Source: DASZTV01 sp035547515
GTDB taxonomy: Bacteria > Actinomycetota > Actinomycetes > JAFAQI01
Assembly (NCBI GenBank): GCA_035547515.1
Contig: DASZUS010000071.1
Coordinates: 59,002-123,001 of the forward strand
Direction: 5' to 3'
Length of the DNA: 64,000 bases
Shown: positions 36,999-44,355 of the stretch, piece after piece
Position numbering within the stretch: the stretch's first letter is position 1
Layout of the letters: each line of letters begins with the position of its first letter
The notes under the pieces: model-generated
Database searches by the model: none
The model's input: only the letters and a program-made list of their open reading frames with translations
What the model was told of the DNA's origin: nothing
Program-made: the position numbers and the translations under genes

Positions 36999-38903
36999 TC
37001 AGTGCGCTAAGGGAAGGTGAACGCCAGATGAACGCGAGACGGTGAGCTGCCGGCCGTCGCGGAGCAGCCGCCAGCCGAGCCGCCGCGGCGGCGATCCTCC
37101 GGGCGGTCCGAGCCGGATCCATAGCGCGAAGTCGTCGCCCTCGATCCGGCGCGGAAGCGTCGCAGTGACGGTCGCGCCGGCCGCGGCGACGGTCAACGTC
37201 GCTTCGACCGGCTGGGGTCTCGCACCCGGCTCGCCGGTGCTCAGGATCAGCGCTGCTGGCCGCTGTAACGGCGCGCCGCGCAGTGCTGACACGTCGAGCC
37301 GGAAGTCTCTGCCGTGCAGACTTGGTGCCACCTCGTTGTCGATCAGGTCGGTGAGCGGGTGCGACCATTCGTCGACGTCGAGAGCGAGCGCCGGCGACGG
37401 GGAGGTCCAGAACGGCGCCACCGTTTGCTGACCTTCGCTCGACGGCCCGAGCCAGGCCGGCGGTGCACTCGCGTCGTAGGCGGGGCGAAGCGGCGAGCCG
37501 AAGCTGAGTCCGCCGAACCCGACCCGCAGCCGCAGATCCCACAGCCCCGCTCCGAGCGGCCGGCCACCCCGCAGCGCGGCCGGGTCGATCGTCACCTCGC
37601 CGGTGATCTCTACTTCGCCGTCGTCGGTCACCGACAGCGCCAGACCTTGCGTCGTCGACCACAGCTGGGAGTCGGCGCGGGAGATGGTCGCGCAGTCGAG
37701 GTCGGCACCGTCGAGGTCGCCGCTCGTGACGAGGCGGTCCTCGTGACGGGCGCCGGGCGCCGCGGTTTCGGGCAGCAGCCAGTCCGACCCCTCGCGCTCG
37801 AGCCTGAGGGGCTGGTCGCCGAGGTGCAGTGCCGCGGCGATCGCGATCCTCAGGCGGCCCTCCGTCCACGTCGGCGATGGTGTGGTCGCGGCAAGGCGGA
37901 TGCCGTCGAGCCAGCGGCTGTACGCCGTCAGGCCTGCGAGGTCGCCGTCGAGCATCAGCCGCGACTGCGCCCGCAGGAAGAATGGCAGGCCATCGCCCAC
38001 CTCGGGAGTGAAGCGTGAGGTCGCCAGCGCGCGAACCAGGTCGAGCACCTCGCGGCGGTAGCTCTCGTCGTACGACGCCATCGCCGGGCCGCGCAGGCGA
38101 CCGAGCATCTCGTTGCGGTAGAAGCGGCGCTGCACCGGGATGCGCGCATTCGGGTCGGCGATGTTGTCCTCGATGACGTCGAGCACCGCGGCGAGGTCGC
38201 GGAAGTAGTCGACCGCGACGGCCTCGCTGTCGCCGAGATTGCGCCCCGCGACCCGGCGCCGGCGGTAGAAGTAGCAGGCAAGATCGCCGACGACGGCGAC
38301 CGACCGTGCGCGCGTGTAGATCTGCATGCTGAAGTGCTCGTCCTCGACGTGACGAGGTCCTTCCGCGAAGCGGATCCCGTGGTTCCGCAGCAGCTCACGG
38401 CGCACCATCTTGTGCGGGGTGAGGGTGTCGACCAAGGGGTAGTCGAGCAGCGTCCGCCCGGTGACGGTGTGCCGGAAGACATGGTGGTTGAGCCCGCGGA
38501 AGTCACTCGTCAGCTTGCCGATGACGATGTCGGCGTCGCTGCTCAGGCCGATGTCGAGCAGCCGTTCGAGGGCGCGCGGGTCGAGTGAGTCGTCGCTGTC
38601 GACGAACTGCACGTAGCGACCGCGGGCCTCGTCGACGCCGACGTTTCGCGGCCGGCCAGGCCAGCCGGATGCCGGGATGCGGATCATCCGGAACCGGCCG
38701 GGCGCCGCGTCGACGTAGCGCTGGACCCGCCACTCGCTGCCGTCGGTGCTCCCGTCGTCGACCAGCACGACCTCGTAGCGTTCTGCTGCCAGCGTCTGGT
38801 CACGAAGCGATGCGAGGCAGTCCTCGATGTTGGCGCCGGGATTGAAGAACGGGACGACGACGCTGACATCGAGCGTGCCGCCGTCGACCATCGCGCCGAC
38901 CAT
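36999..38903 (-). CDS. Glycosyltransferase family 2 protein with C-terminal beta domain
   Basis: 634 residues. GT-A fold at about 10-250: VSVVVPFFNP, LVDDGSTDGS, FVDSDDSLDP (metal-binding DxD) and a catalytic-loop region EDEHFSMQIY. After about residue 330 come two beta-rich segments resembling the accessory trimerisation/binding modules of teichoic-acid glycosyltransferases (TarS/TarP-like); this part is an inference from pattern. A cell-wall polymer is the likely acceptor. ATG 38903 or the nearby ATG 38891 may be used. Divergent from 38945, whose product looks similar to its C-terminal part. Confidence 0.85.
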   Translation of the reverse strand: MVGAMVDGGTLDVSVVVPFFNPGANIEDCLASLRDQTLAAERYEVVLVDDGSTDGSEWRVQRYVDAAPGRFRMIRIPASGWPGRPRNVGVDEARGRYVQFVDSDDSLDPRALERLLDIGLSSDADIVIGKLTSDFRGLNHHVFRHTVTGRTLLDYPLVDTLTPHKMVRRELLRNHGIRFAEGPRHVEDEHFSMQIYTRARSVAVVGDLACYFYRRRRVAGRNLGDSEAVAVDYFRDLAAVLDVIEDNIADPNARIPVQRRFYRNEMLGRLRGPAMASYDESYRREVLDLVRALATSRFTPEVGDGLPFFLRAQSRLMLDGDLAGLTAYSRWLDGIRLAATTPSPTWTEGRLRIAIAAALHLGDQPLRLEREGSDWLLPETAAPGARHEDRLVTSGDLDGADLDCATISRADSQLWSTTQGLALSVTDDGEVEITGEVTIDPAALRGGRPLGAGLWDLRLRVGFGGLSFGSPLRPAYDASAPPAWLGPSSEGQQTVAPFWTSPSPALALDVDEWSHPLTDLIDNEVAPSLHGRDFRLDVSALRGAPLQRPAALILSTGEPGARPQPVEATLTVAAAGATVTATLPRRIEGDDFALWIRLGPPGGSPPRRLGWRLLRDGRQLTVSRSSGVHLPLAH

Positions 38904-38931
38904 ACTGCGGAGTCTTGCGTTGGTGACGCAC

Positions 38932-38937
38932 TACTGT
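38932..38937 (+). promoter_or_regulatory. -10 element TACTGT of a probable leaderless promoter
   Basis: TACTGT ends 7 bases before ATG 38945; there is no ribosome binding site. It lies in the 41-base divergent gap with the glycosyltransferase gene. Confidence 0.45.
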
Positions 38938-38944
38938 CCTCGCC

Positions 38945-39844
38945 ATGGTCGAGCTCGCGCCGCTCTCGATCGCGGCTGCCGGCGCGGAGCTCGACCGGAT
39001 CCGCTCGGCGGCCGGCGGCACGCCTTCGAAGCCCGATCTCGAAGCGATGTACGCCGCACTGCTCGGCGCGACGGCGGAGTGTGAGCGCGCGCCGCACGCG
39101 TTGCTCGCGACCGCCACCAGCATTGCCGCCGCCGCGGATCCATCAGTCGTCGACGCGATGCCGCCACGTGCCCGCGTCGCGGTGCGCCTACTGCGCGCCG
39201 CGGCCGCGGATGCCGCCTGGTCGGTCCTGGTCGACAGTGCGACCGGGGTCGTGCCGCGGTCGTTTCGCCTCGGCACGTCGTCGGGCGCCGCGCGCACCGA
39301 GTGGGTCTTGCCGCTGCTCACTACGGTCGAGCCGCCGCACGTCTACGCCGACTTGCCGGGATTTCGGGACCCGCGCTACGGCGTTCCTGACTCGGCGTAC
39401 GACGTGAGCGACGCGGTGCGGTTGCGGTGTCAGGTCGACGAGGTGATCTGCGAGCCGGGGCTGACGCTTGCGGGCTGGGCGGCGCTGGACCTGCTGCACA
39501 CCGGCCCGGACGAGCAAGTCGCCGTGATCGCGGTGCGCGGCGACGACCAGGTCAGCTGGCCGGCCGTTCGCCGCCGCCGCGCCGACCTCGTGGGGGGCAG
39601 CCGGGAGACGCTGCGCCGCCGGGCCTGGGCGGGGTGGTCGGCCGAGGTCGCGCCGAAGGCGCTTCCTTCGGGTGGCGAGTGGGCACTATGGCTCGAGGTC
39701 AGCCACGCCGGCCTGTCGCGACGGGCGCGGCTGGGTCGGGGGGTCTCCGAGCTCGCCGCGGCGGCCGTCGGTGCCGTCGTGTGCGACCGGCCGCGGACCG
39801 AGCTGGTCGGGGCCGTGGGTGGCTGGTCGCTTCAGCGCAAGTAG
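38945..39844 (+). CDS. Hypothetical protein, probable glycosyltransferase-associated beta-domain protein
   Basis: 299 residues. The first 105 are Ala-rich helices (ELDRIRSAAGG...LLGATAECERAPHALL). The rest is beta-rich, with LTLAGWAALDLL..DEQVAVIAVRGDDQVSWPAVRRRR and SGGEWALWLEVSHAGLSRRARLGRG, a pattern also found in C-terminal modules of wall-polymer glycosyltransferases such as the divergent 36999-38903 product. No catalytic motif is visible. The start is supported by a leaderless-type -10. Perhaps a partner of that transferase. Confidence 0.75.
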   Translation: MVELAPLSIAAAGAELDRIRSAAGGTPSKPDLEAMYAALLGATAECERAPHALLATATSIAAAADPSVVDAMPPRARVAVRLLRAAAADAAWSVLVDSATGVVPRSFRLGTSSGAARTEWVLPLLTTVEPPHVYADLPGFRDPRYGVPDSAYDVSDAVRLRCQVDEVICEPGLTLAGWAALDLLHTGPDEQVAVIAVRGDDQVSWPAVRRRRADLVGGSRETLRRRAWAGWSAEVAPKALPSGGEWALWLEVSHAGLSRRARLGRGVSELAAAAVGAVVCDRPRTELVGAVGGWSLQRK

Positions 39845-40608
39845 TCGACGATCGCGGCGAGAAAGGCGGCGGCGAGGCGGCGCTGGAAGCGGGTGGAGGT
39901 CAGCATGCGGGCATCGCGCGCGTTGCGCATATTCCCGGCCTCGACCAGGACCTTCGGCTCGGTCGCGAGGTTGAGCCCCGCCAGGTCGTCGCGATGCGTG
40001 ATCCCGGCGACACCGTCATAGCTGCTCGTCGGCATGTTCGTCATGGCGAGGATCTCCCGCCGGACGATGCGTCCGAACCTCGCCGAGGGCCGTACGACGG
40101 ACGCGTTGACCCGGTCCCGTACCGGTTCCAGGATCGCGAAGCCGCGGCCGCTGGGCGGGCCGCCGTCGGCATGGATGTCGATGGCCACGTCCGCGCCTGC
40201 TGCGTTGATGATGTGGGCGCGTCTGGTGACGCACGGGCCGACGCCGTCATTGGAGTGGCGCGTCATCACCACTCGCGCGCCGTCGCGGCGGAGGTCGGCG
40301 GCGAGGAACGTCGCGACGCGGAAGTTGAACAGCGCCTCGGTGTAGCCGCTGTTGGTCGAAGTGCCTGTGGTGTCGCAGTCCTCCTTCTCACGGCCGTTCC
40401 ACACCTGGCGATCCAGGTAGGCCGGGTCGGTGTAGTTGCGGCCGTTGTGGCCCGGGTCGATGCCGATCACCCGCCCGGCCAACGGCTGCGCCGCAGCCGC
40501 CTGCGCCTGTGACGCCGACTGGGGTGCATGTGCCAGATGCTGCGGGAGTGGCGCCGCGACGGCGCTGCACGCGGCGAGCACCGCGGCCATGGCGTGGGTG
40601 CGGACCAT
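39832..40608 (-). CDS. N-acetylmuramoyl-L-alanine amidase (Amidase_3, Rv3717-like)
   Basis: 258 residues. Signal peptide in the first 20-25 residues, Ala/Gln-rich linker, then a zinc amidase domain with ligands in IDPGHNG (His), SGYTEALFN (Glu) and DIHADGG (His) and the catalytic Glu in VLVEAGNMRN. There is no wall-binding domain, as in mycobacterial Rv3717. It cleaves the bond between muramic acid and the stem peptide in peptidoglycan. ATG 40608 has AAGGAG 7 bases upstream. Its leader contains the hairpin at 40636-40687. Confidence 0.94.
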   Translation of the reverse strand: MVRTHAMAAVLAACSAVAAPLPQHLAHAPQSASQAQAAAAQPLAGRVIGIDPGHNGRNYTDPAYLDRQVWNGREKEDCDTTGTSTNSGYTEALFNFRVATFLAADLRRDGARVVMTRHSNDGVGPCVTRRAHIINAAGADVAIDIHADGGPPSGRGFAILEPVRDRVNASVVRPSARFGRIVRREILAMTNMPTSSYDGVAGITHRDDLAGLNLATEPKVLVEAGNMRNARDARMLTSTRFQRRLAAAFLAAIVDYLR

Positions 40609-40635
40609 GCCGCTACTCCTTACCGCCTGGGCAGG

Positions 40636-40687
40636 AAAAAAGCGACGCCCGGCTCAGTGGGGGGGTGTACTGGACCGGACGTCGCTT
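40636..40687 (-). promoter_or_regulatory. Terminator-like hairpin with U tract in the amidase leader
   Basis: On the minus strand AAGCGACGTCCGG (40687-40675) pairs with CCGGGCGTCGCTT (40652-40640), 13 bases with one G-U pair, and is followed by a run of six T (40641-40636). An inner CAGT/ACTG pairing extends it. This is a textbook intrinsic terminator, yet only 27 bases separate the U tract from the amidase ATG and AAGGAG lies in between. It may end transcription of the upstream small-protein genes, or attenuate the amidase message. Confidence 0.75.
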
Positions 40688-40692
40688 ACCCC

Positions 40693-40698
40693 AGTGTA
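40693..40698 (-). promoter_or_regulatory. -10 element TACACT upstream of the amidase leader hairpin
   Basis: TACACT on the minus strand would place +1 at about 40685-40687, the first bases of the hairpin. No good -35 is seen. If used, the amidase leader would be almost nothing but hairpin, U tract and ribosome binding site. Confidence 0.4.
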
Positions 40699-40733
40699 GT
40701 GCGAAAACCGCCGATGGTTGCGACTAGCAATAT

Positions 40734-40982
40734 TTAGCGCTGGTCACGAGGCGGCAGGTCGGGATAGCGCTGCCGGGCCGGGTTCGGCGGTCGCCACAGG
40801 GAGGTCCCGGCGACGAGGAAGCCGCCGGCCGCGGCGAGCGCGACCGGTGCCGGGCCGACGAAGCCGGTCCCGAACAGCGCGATGCTGCCGGCGATTGCGG
40901 CCGCCGCGAGCACGAAGCAGCAGACAGCAGACAGCCGCCGCGCGACCGATGGGCGACGCGGCGGCTGTCGGGGCTCGCTCAG
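40734..40982 (-). CDS. Small two-helix membrane protein, start uncertain
   Basis: Read on the minus strand from a CTG at 40982, the frame gives 82 residues: SEPRQPPRRPSVARR, then two hydrophobic helices separated by a short Gly/Pro turn (LSAVCCFVLAAAAIAGSIAL and APVALAAAGGFLVAGTSL), then a hydrophilic tail WRPPNPARQRYPDLPPRDQR and TAA. The hydropathy pattern and the basic N terminus look real. No ATG or GTG precedes the first helix; the first GTG (40913) lies inside it, so either CTG is used or the start is misjudged. It begins 10 bases after the Lys/Ala-rich gene. Confidence 0.5.
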   Translation of the reverse strand: MSEPRQPPRRPSVARRLSAVCCFVLAAAAIAGSIALFGTGFVGPAPVALAAAGGFLVAGTSLWRPPNPARQRYPDLPPRDQR

Positions 40983-40992
40983 CTGCAGCGGC

Positions 40993-41367
40993 TCAGGCCT
41001 TGCGGGCCGGTGCCCGCTTTGCCGTGGTCTTGCGTGCCGGTGCCTTCCTAGCGGTGGTCTTCTTTGCTGCGGTCTTGCGTGCCGTCGTCTTCTTGGCGGT
41101 GGTCTTCTTTGCCGTGGTCTTGCGTGCCGTCGTCTTCTTGGCGGTGGCCTTCTTTGCCGTGGTCTTGCGTGCCGTCGTCTTCTTGGCGGTGGTCTTCTTT
41201 GCTGCGGTCTTGCGCGCCGGTGCCTTCTTGGCAGTGGTCTTGCGCGCGGTCGTCTTCTTGGCGGTGGTCTTCTTTGCTGTGGTCTTGCGCGCCGGTGCCT
41301 TCTTGGCAGCCGTCTTCTTAGCGGTGGTCTTGCGTGCGGTGGTCTTCTTCGCTGCTACTCGTGCCAC
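40993..41367 (-). CDS. Lysine/alanine-rich histone H1-like repeat protein
   Basis: 124 residues made almost wholly of AKKTTARKTTAKKAPARK-type five- to ten-residue repeats, with no folded domain. Such tails occur in actinobacterial HupB and histone H1-like proteins and bind DNA non-specifically. Here the tail stands alone; there is no HU fold. The DNA is a tandem array of about 15- and 30-base units, so repeat number may vary between strains and in assembly. GTG 41367 has AAGGGG upstream. Confidence 0.85.
   Translation of the reverse strand: MARVAAKKTTARKTTAKKTAAKKAPARKTTAKKTTAKKTTARKTTAKKAPARKTAAKKTTAKKTTARKTTAKKATAKKTTARKTTAKKTTAKKTTARKTAAKKTTARKAPARKTTAKRAPARKA
41000..41345. repeat. Coding tandem repeat of 15/30-base units
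   Basis: Units such as GTGGTCTTGCGTGCCGTCG followed by TCTTCTTGGCG recur across the gene, reflecting the K/A/T/R repeats. Contiguous and in frame, so it is protein repetition. Confidence 0.85.
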
Positions 41368-41544
41368 GAGAGCCCCTTAGCTCGGAGATGGGACTGTGCT
41401 GCACGCAACTGTGACACCGAATGCATGTGCTTTCCACGACCGTTGCTGTTACATGCGGCGCGTGTCGCGCGCGCATTGCGCCGGTCGTGTCGGCTCGCGT
41501 CGAGCGATGCGCCACCGCGAGCGCGCGCAACCTCAATGTTTTCA

Positions 41545-41571
41545 AGCAAAAGACGGTGGTCCGCCGCCGTC
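41545..41571 (-). terminator. Intrinsic terminator after the 41570-42493 gene
   Basis: On the minus strand GACGGCGG (starting inside the stop codon) pairs with CCACCGTC around loop CGGA, followed by TTTTGCTT. One C-A mismatch in the stem. Confidence 0.6.
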
Positions 41572-42493
41572 AGTGACGGTAGAAGAGTCCCTGTCCGAAC
41601 AGTGAGTGCTTCGTCGTCATGTGTTGTCCGTTTGATGCTGCAGATGCATCCGATGACGGTGCGGAAGCGTGCGACGTGCTGTTGCGAGGATCTATCGTCG
41701 CGGTGGGCGCCATGGCCGGTGTCTGCTTCGGTGCGGTTGCCGGCACGGTCGCTGTCGGTGTCGGCGTTGCCGATGGCCGAGCTACCGGAACGAGGTCCAG
41801 CAACCGTGCGATCGCCCGCGAGGCGGCAAGTGCCACCTGCGTTCCCGGCACCTTCACGCTCTCGAGGACGTGCTGTTCGAGCATCAGAAGATGGCGCACG
41901 ATGTGCAGGCGGGCCGGGTCATCTGTCGCGTTGGCGATCATCGCGGTGAGCTGGGAGTGCAGATCGTCGGCGACCGCGAGCACCTGCGCTGCCTGCGGGT
42001 GCTGCGCCACGACGTGTTCGAGGCGATGCAGCGTCGTCGTCGCACCGCGGGTGCGGCTAGCGGCCGGTGTCGAGTCCGGCGTCGCCGTTGCCGGGGAAGC
42101 GGCCGTGATGGCGACGGGCGGCGCGACGTACCTCGAGGGTTGCGGTTGCGTGCTGCCGCTACTGAGCGCCGACGCCGTGGTCATCGCGAGCGCACCGACG
42201 AGCGGGATTGCCGGTAGGGCAAGCAGCGCTCGTCGGCGGGTACGGCGGGGGCTAGGGACATCGACTCTCACCTCGAGCTGTGACCGGTCGTTGACGCGGC
42301 GCATCTCGTTGGCCGTCGCGGCCACGATGTCTCGCGCGACTTCCGGCCGCCCGGCATCGATGGCCCCGGCCGCCGCAGCGAGGTCGATGGCGAGTGCGGT
42401 GCGCGCTTCGCGCACCGTGTCGAGCAGCTCGAGGATGGCAGGGTCGTCGGCGCGACGCCTCTTGCCGCCGATCGGGAGCTTCCTCGCGCTCAC
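41570..42493 (-). CDS. Hypothetical single-pass membrane protein, Ser/Thr/Pro-rich exterior
   Basis: 307 residues. Cytosolic part (about 1-87) is helical and charged; one membrane helix (about 90-110, RALLALPAIPLVGALAMTTASAL); then an outside region with a Pro/Thr-rich linker, a helical domain with His residues (TLHRLEHVVAQHPQAAQVLAVADDLHSQL...LLMLEQHVLESV), and a low-complexity tail. The layout resembles DUF5667-type proteins and anti-sigma factors, but no cytosolic zinc motif is seen. Start is the second of two GTGs (42493), 4 bases after AGGGGG. Confidence 0.7.
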   Translation of the reverse strand: MSARKLPIGGKRRRADDPAILELLDTVREARTALAIDLAAAAGAIDAGRPEVARDIVAATANEMRRVNDRSQLEVRVDVPSPRRTRRRALLALPAIPLVGALAMTTASALSSGSTQPQPSRYVAPPVAITAASPATATPDSTPAASRTRGATTTLHRLEHVVAQHPQAAQVLAVADDLHSQLTAMIANATDDPARLHIVRHLLMLEQHVLESVKVPGTQVALAASRAIARLLDLVPVARPSATPTPTATVPATAPKQTPAMAPTATIDPRNSTSHASAPSSDASAASNGQHMTTKHSLFGQGLFYRH

Positions 42494-42642
42494 CACGCCC
42501 CCTGATTCGCCGCGGCTGGATTCGATCCTGCCCCCGGCGGTGCCCGCACTGTGCCGCTGATACCCCTCGAAGCCACTGCAAGATCCCGGCTTGGGACGAT
42601 GGCTGCCCGTCCTAGCGGCCGACCTGAGTGAAAAGAGCCCCC

Positions 42643-43329
42643 GTGTCCACCATTCCTACCGGCGACATCGCCGGTCTGACACTCGCCTTTCTCGGCGGCA
42701 CCGGCGACCAGGGTCGCGGGCTGGCGCGTCGCTATGCCCTTGCCGGCCACCGGGTGATCCTCGGCTCGCGGCAAGCCGACCGGGCGGCGAGCGTCGCGGC
42801 AGAGCTCGCCGGCACCGTCGCCGATGCCTCGCTCGTGTCGGGCATGGCCAACGAGGACGCGGCAGCTGCCGCCGATGTGGTCGTGGTGGCCGTCCCGTGG
42901 GAGGGCCACGAGGCGCTGGTGAAGTCGCTTGCCGGCGTACTGGCCGGCAAGGTCGTGATCGACTGCGTCAACCCGATGGGCTTCGACGACAAGGGCGCCT
43001 ACGGGCTGACGGTGCCTGAGGGCAGTGCTGCGCAGCAGGCAGAGGCGCTGCTTCCCGACAGCACGGTGGTCGCCGCGTTCCATCACGTCAGCGCGATGCT
43101 GCTGCTCGATCCTGAGGTCACGGCCATCGAGACCGATGTGCTGGTCCTCGGCGACGTTCGTGAGGCGACCGATCTGGTCCAGGCGCTGGTCGACCGCATC
43201 GAAGGGATGCGTGGGATCTACGGCGGCCGGTTGCGCAACGCCGGTCAGGTCGAGGCGCTCACTGCGAACCTCGTGTCCATCAACCGCAGGTACAAGGCCC
43301 ATGCGGGCCTGCGGGTAACCGACGTCTAG
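42643..43329 (+). CDS. npdG: NADPH-dependent F420 reductase
   Basis: 228 residues. Rossmann motif LAFLGGTGDQGRGLARRYA with the Thr/Arg NADP-binding LGSRQ, DVVVVAVPWEGH and DCVNPMGFDDKGAYG mark F420H2:NADP+ oxidoreductase (Fno/NpdG), which exchanges hydride between NADPH and coenzyme F420. The C-terminal part FHHVSAMLLLDPEVTAIETDVLVLGD is typical. GTG 42643 lies 5 bases after AAAAGAG; GTG 42628 is the alternative. It supplies reduced F420 for LLM enzymes such as that at 23713. Confidence 0.93.
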   Translation: MSTIPTGDIAGLTLAFLGGTGDQGRGLARRYALAGHRVILGSRQADRAASVAAELAGTVADASLVSGMANEDAAAAADVVVVAVPWEGHEALVKSLAGVLAGKVVIDCVNPMGFDDKGAYGLTVPEGSAAQQAEALLPDSTVVAAFHHVSAMLLLDPEVTAIETDVLVLGDVREATDLVQALVDRIEGMRGIYGGRLRNAGQVEALTANLVSINRRYKAHAGLRVTDV

Positions 43330-43340
43330 GCCGCCGGGCG

Positions 43341-44183
43341 CTACTCGAAGGAGTGCTCGGGACCCGGGTAGGTGCCGTCGGCGACCTCCCTGGCGTAGGT
43401 GCTGGCCGCCTCGGTGATGACCGAGCGCAGATCGGCGTACCGCTTCACGAAGCGCGGCGCCGGGCCGGTGTTCAGGCCGACCATGTCGGTCCAGACCATG
43501 ACCTGTGCGTCGCAGTCGGGGCCGGCACCGATGCCGATCGTCGGGATGGCCAGCTCCTTGGTGACCTGCGCGGCGACATCGGCGGGAATCATCTCGAGCA
43601 CGACCGCGAACGCCCCCGCTGCCTGTAGCGCGAGGGCGTCGTCGATGACGCGTGCCGCCTGCTCGCCGCGGCCCTGCACGCGGTAGCCGCCGAGGGCGTG
43701 CTCGCTCGGCGGCGTGAAGCCGATGTGGGCGACCACCGGGATGCCCGCTTCGACGATCGCGCGCACCTGCGGCACGACCGGCTGCCCGCCCTCGAGCTTG
43801 ACCGCCTGCGCGCCGCCTTCCTTCATGAAGCGGATCGCGGTCTGCAGAGCTTGGTCCGGGCTGACCTGGTAGGAGCCGAAGGGCAGGTCGGCGATGACGA
43901 GTGCATTGCGGGTCGACCGGACGACTGCGCGGACCAACGGCATCAGCTCGTCGACGGTGACCGGCAACGTGGTGTCGAAGCCGAATACGTTGTTCGCGGC
44001 GGAGTCGCCCACGAGCAGAGCGGGGATTCCTACCTCGTCGAAGATCGCCGCGGAGTGCATGTCGTACGCCGTGAGCATCGCCCAGCGCTCGCCGCGCGTC
44101 TTCATCGCCTGCAGGTGATGGGTGCGGATGCGGCGAACCGCGGCGCGCGGGCTGCCGTAGGGGTTGATGGAGCCGTCGGTCAT
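43341..44183 (-). CDS. panB: 3-methyl-2-oxobutanoate hydroxymethyltransferase
   Basis: 280 residues. PanB adds a hydroxymethyl group from methylenetetrahydrofolate to 2-oxoisovalerate, the first step to pantothenate. Mg-binding Asp residues in LTAYDMHSA and VGDSAANNVFG, the catalytic Glu in AVKLEGG and the IGIGAGPDCDAQVMVWTDM block are intact. ATG 44183 has GAGGAGG upstream; a longer frame to 44312 lacks conservation. The rest of the pantothenate pathway is not nearby. Confidence 0.96.
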   Translation of the reverse strand: MTDGSINPYGSPRAAVRRIRTHHLQAMKTRGERWAMLTAYDMHSAAIFDEVGIPALLVGDSAANNVFGFDTTLPVTVDELMPLVRAVVRSTRNALVIADLPFGSYQVSPDQALQTAIRFMKEGGAQAVKLEGGQPVVPQVRAIVEAGIPVVAHIGFTPPSEHALGGYRVQGRGEQAARVIDDALALQAAGAFAVVLEMIPADVAAQVTKELAIPTIGIGAGPDCDAQVMVWTDMVGLNTGPAPRFVKRYADLRSVITEAASTYAREVADGTYPGPEHSFE

Positions 44184-44296
44184 CACAAGCCTCCTCGCCT
44201 CGAAGCCCATGCGGGTCTCCGTGCTGCACGTCCAGTGTCCTCCGCCCGCACCCAAAGTCAAAGCCGCGCGCTCCCGAAAACCATCCGAGGTATTTC

Positions 44297-44339
44297 GCCT
44301 CTGACGGGTCAAAAGCGGCGATTCTGACTCGTCAGAGGC
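44297..44339. repeat. Long inverted repeat between panB and the DUF559-like gene
   Basis: GCCTCTGACGGGTCA (44297-44311) pairs with TGACTCGTCAGAGGC (44325-44339), 15-base arms with one G-U wobble and a 13-base loop. It could end the minus-strand transcript of the gene at 44356 (no U tract) or serve as an operator upstream of panB. Confidence 0.6.
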
Positions 44340-44355
44340 TGAAAACCCGCCGCCC

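Noticed and set aside
41000..41345. Regular repeats that could suggest a CRISPR array
   Set aside because: Units are contiguous and in frame, encode K/A/T/R repeats, and have no unique spacers or cas genes nearby.
42480..42570. tRNA-like T-arm (GGATCGAATCC on the minus strand) near 42516
   Set aside because: The flanking seven bases have no matching acceptor strand about 70 bases upstream, and no anticodon or D arm fits.
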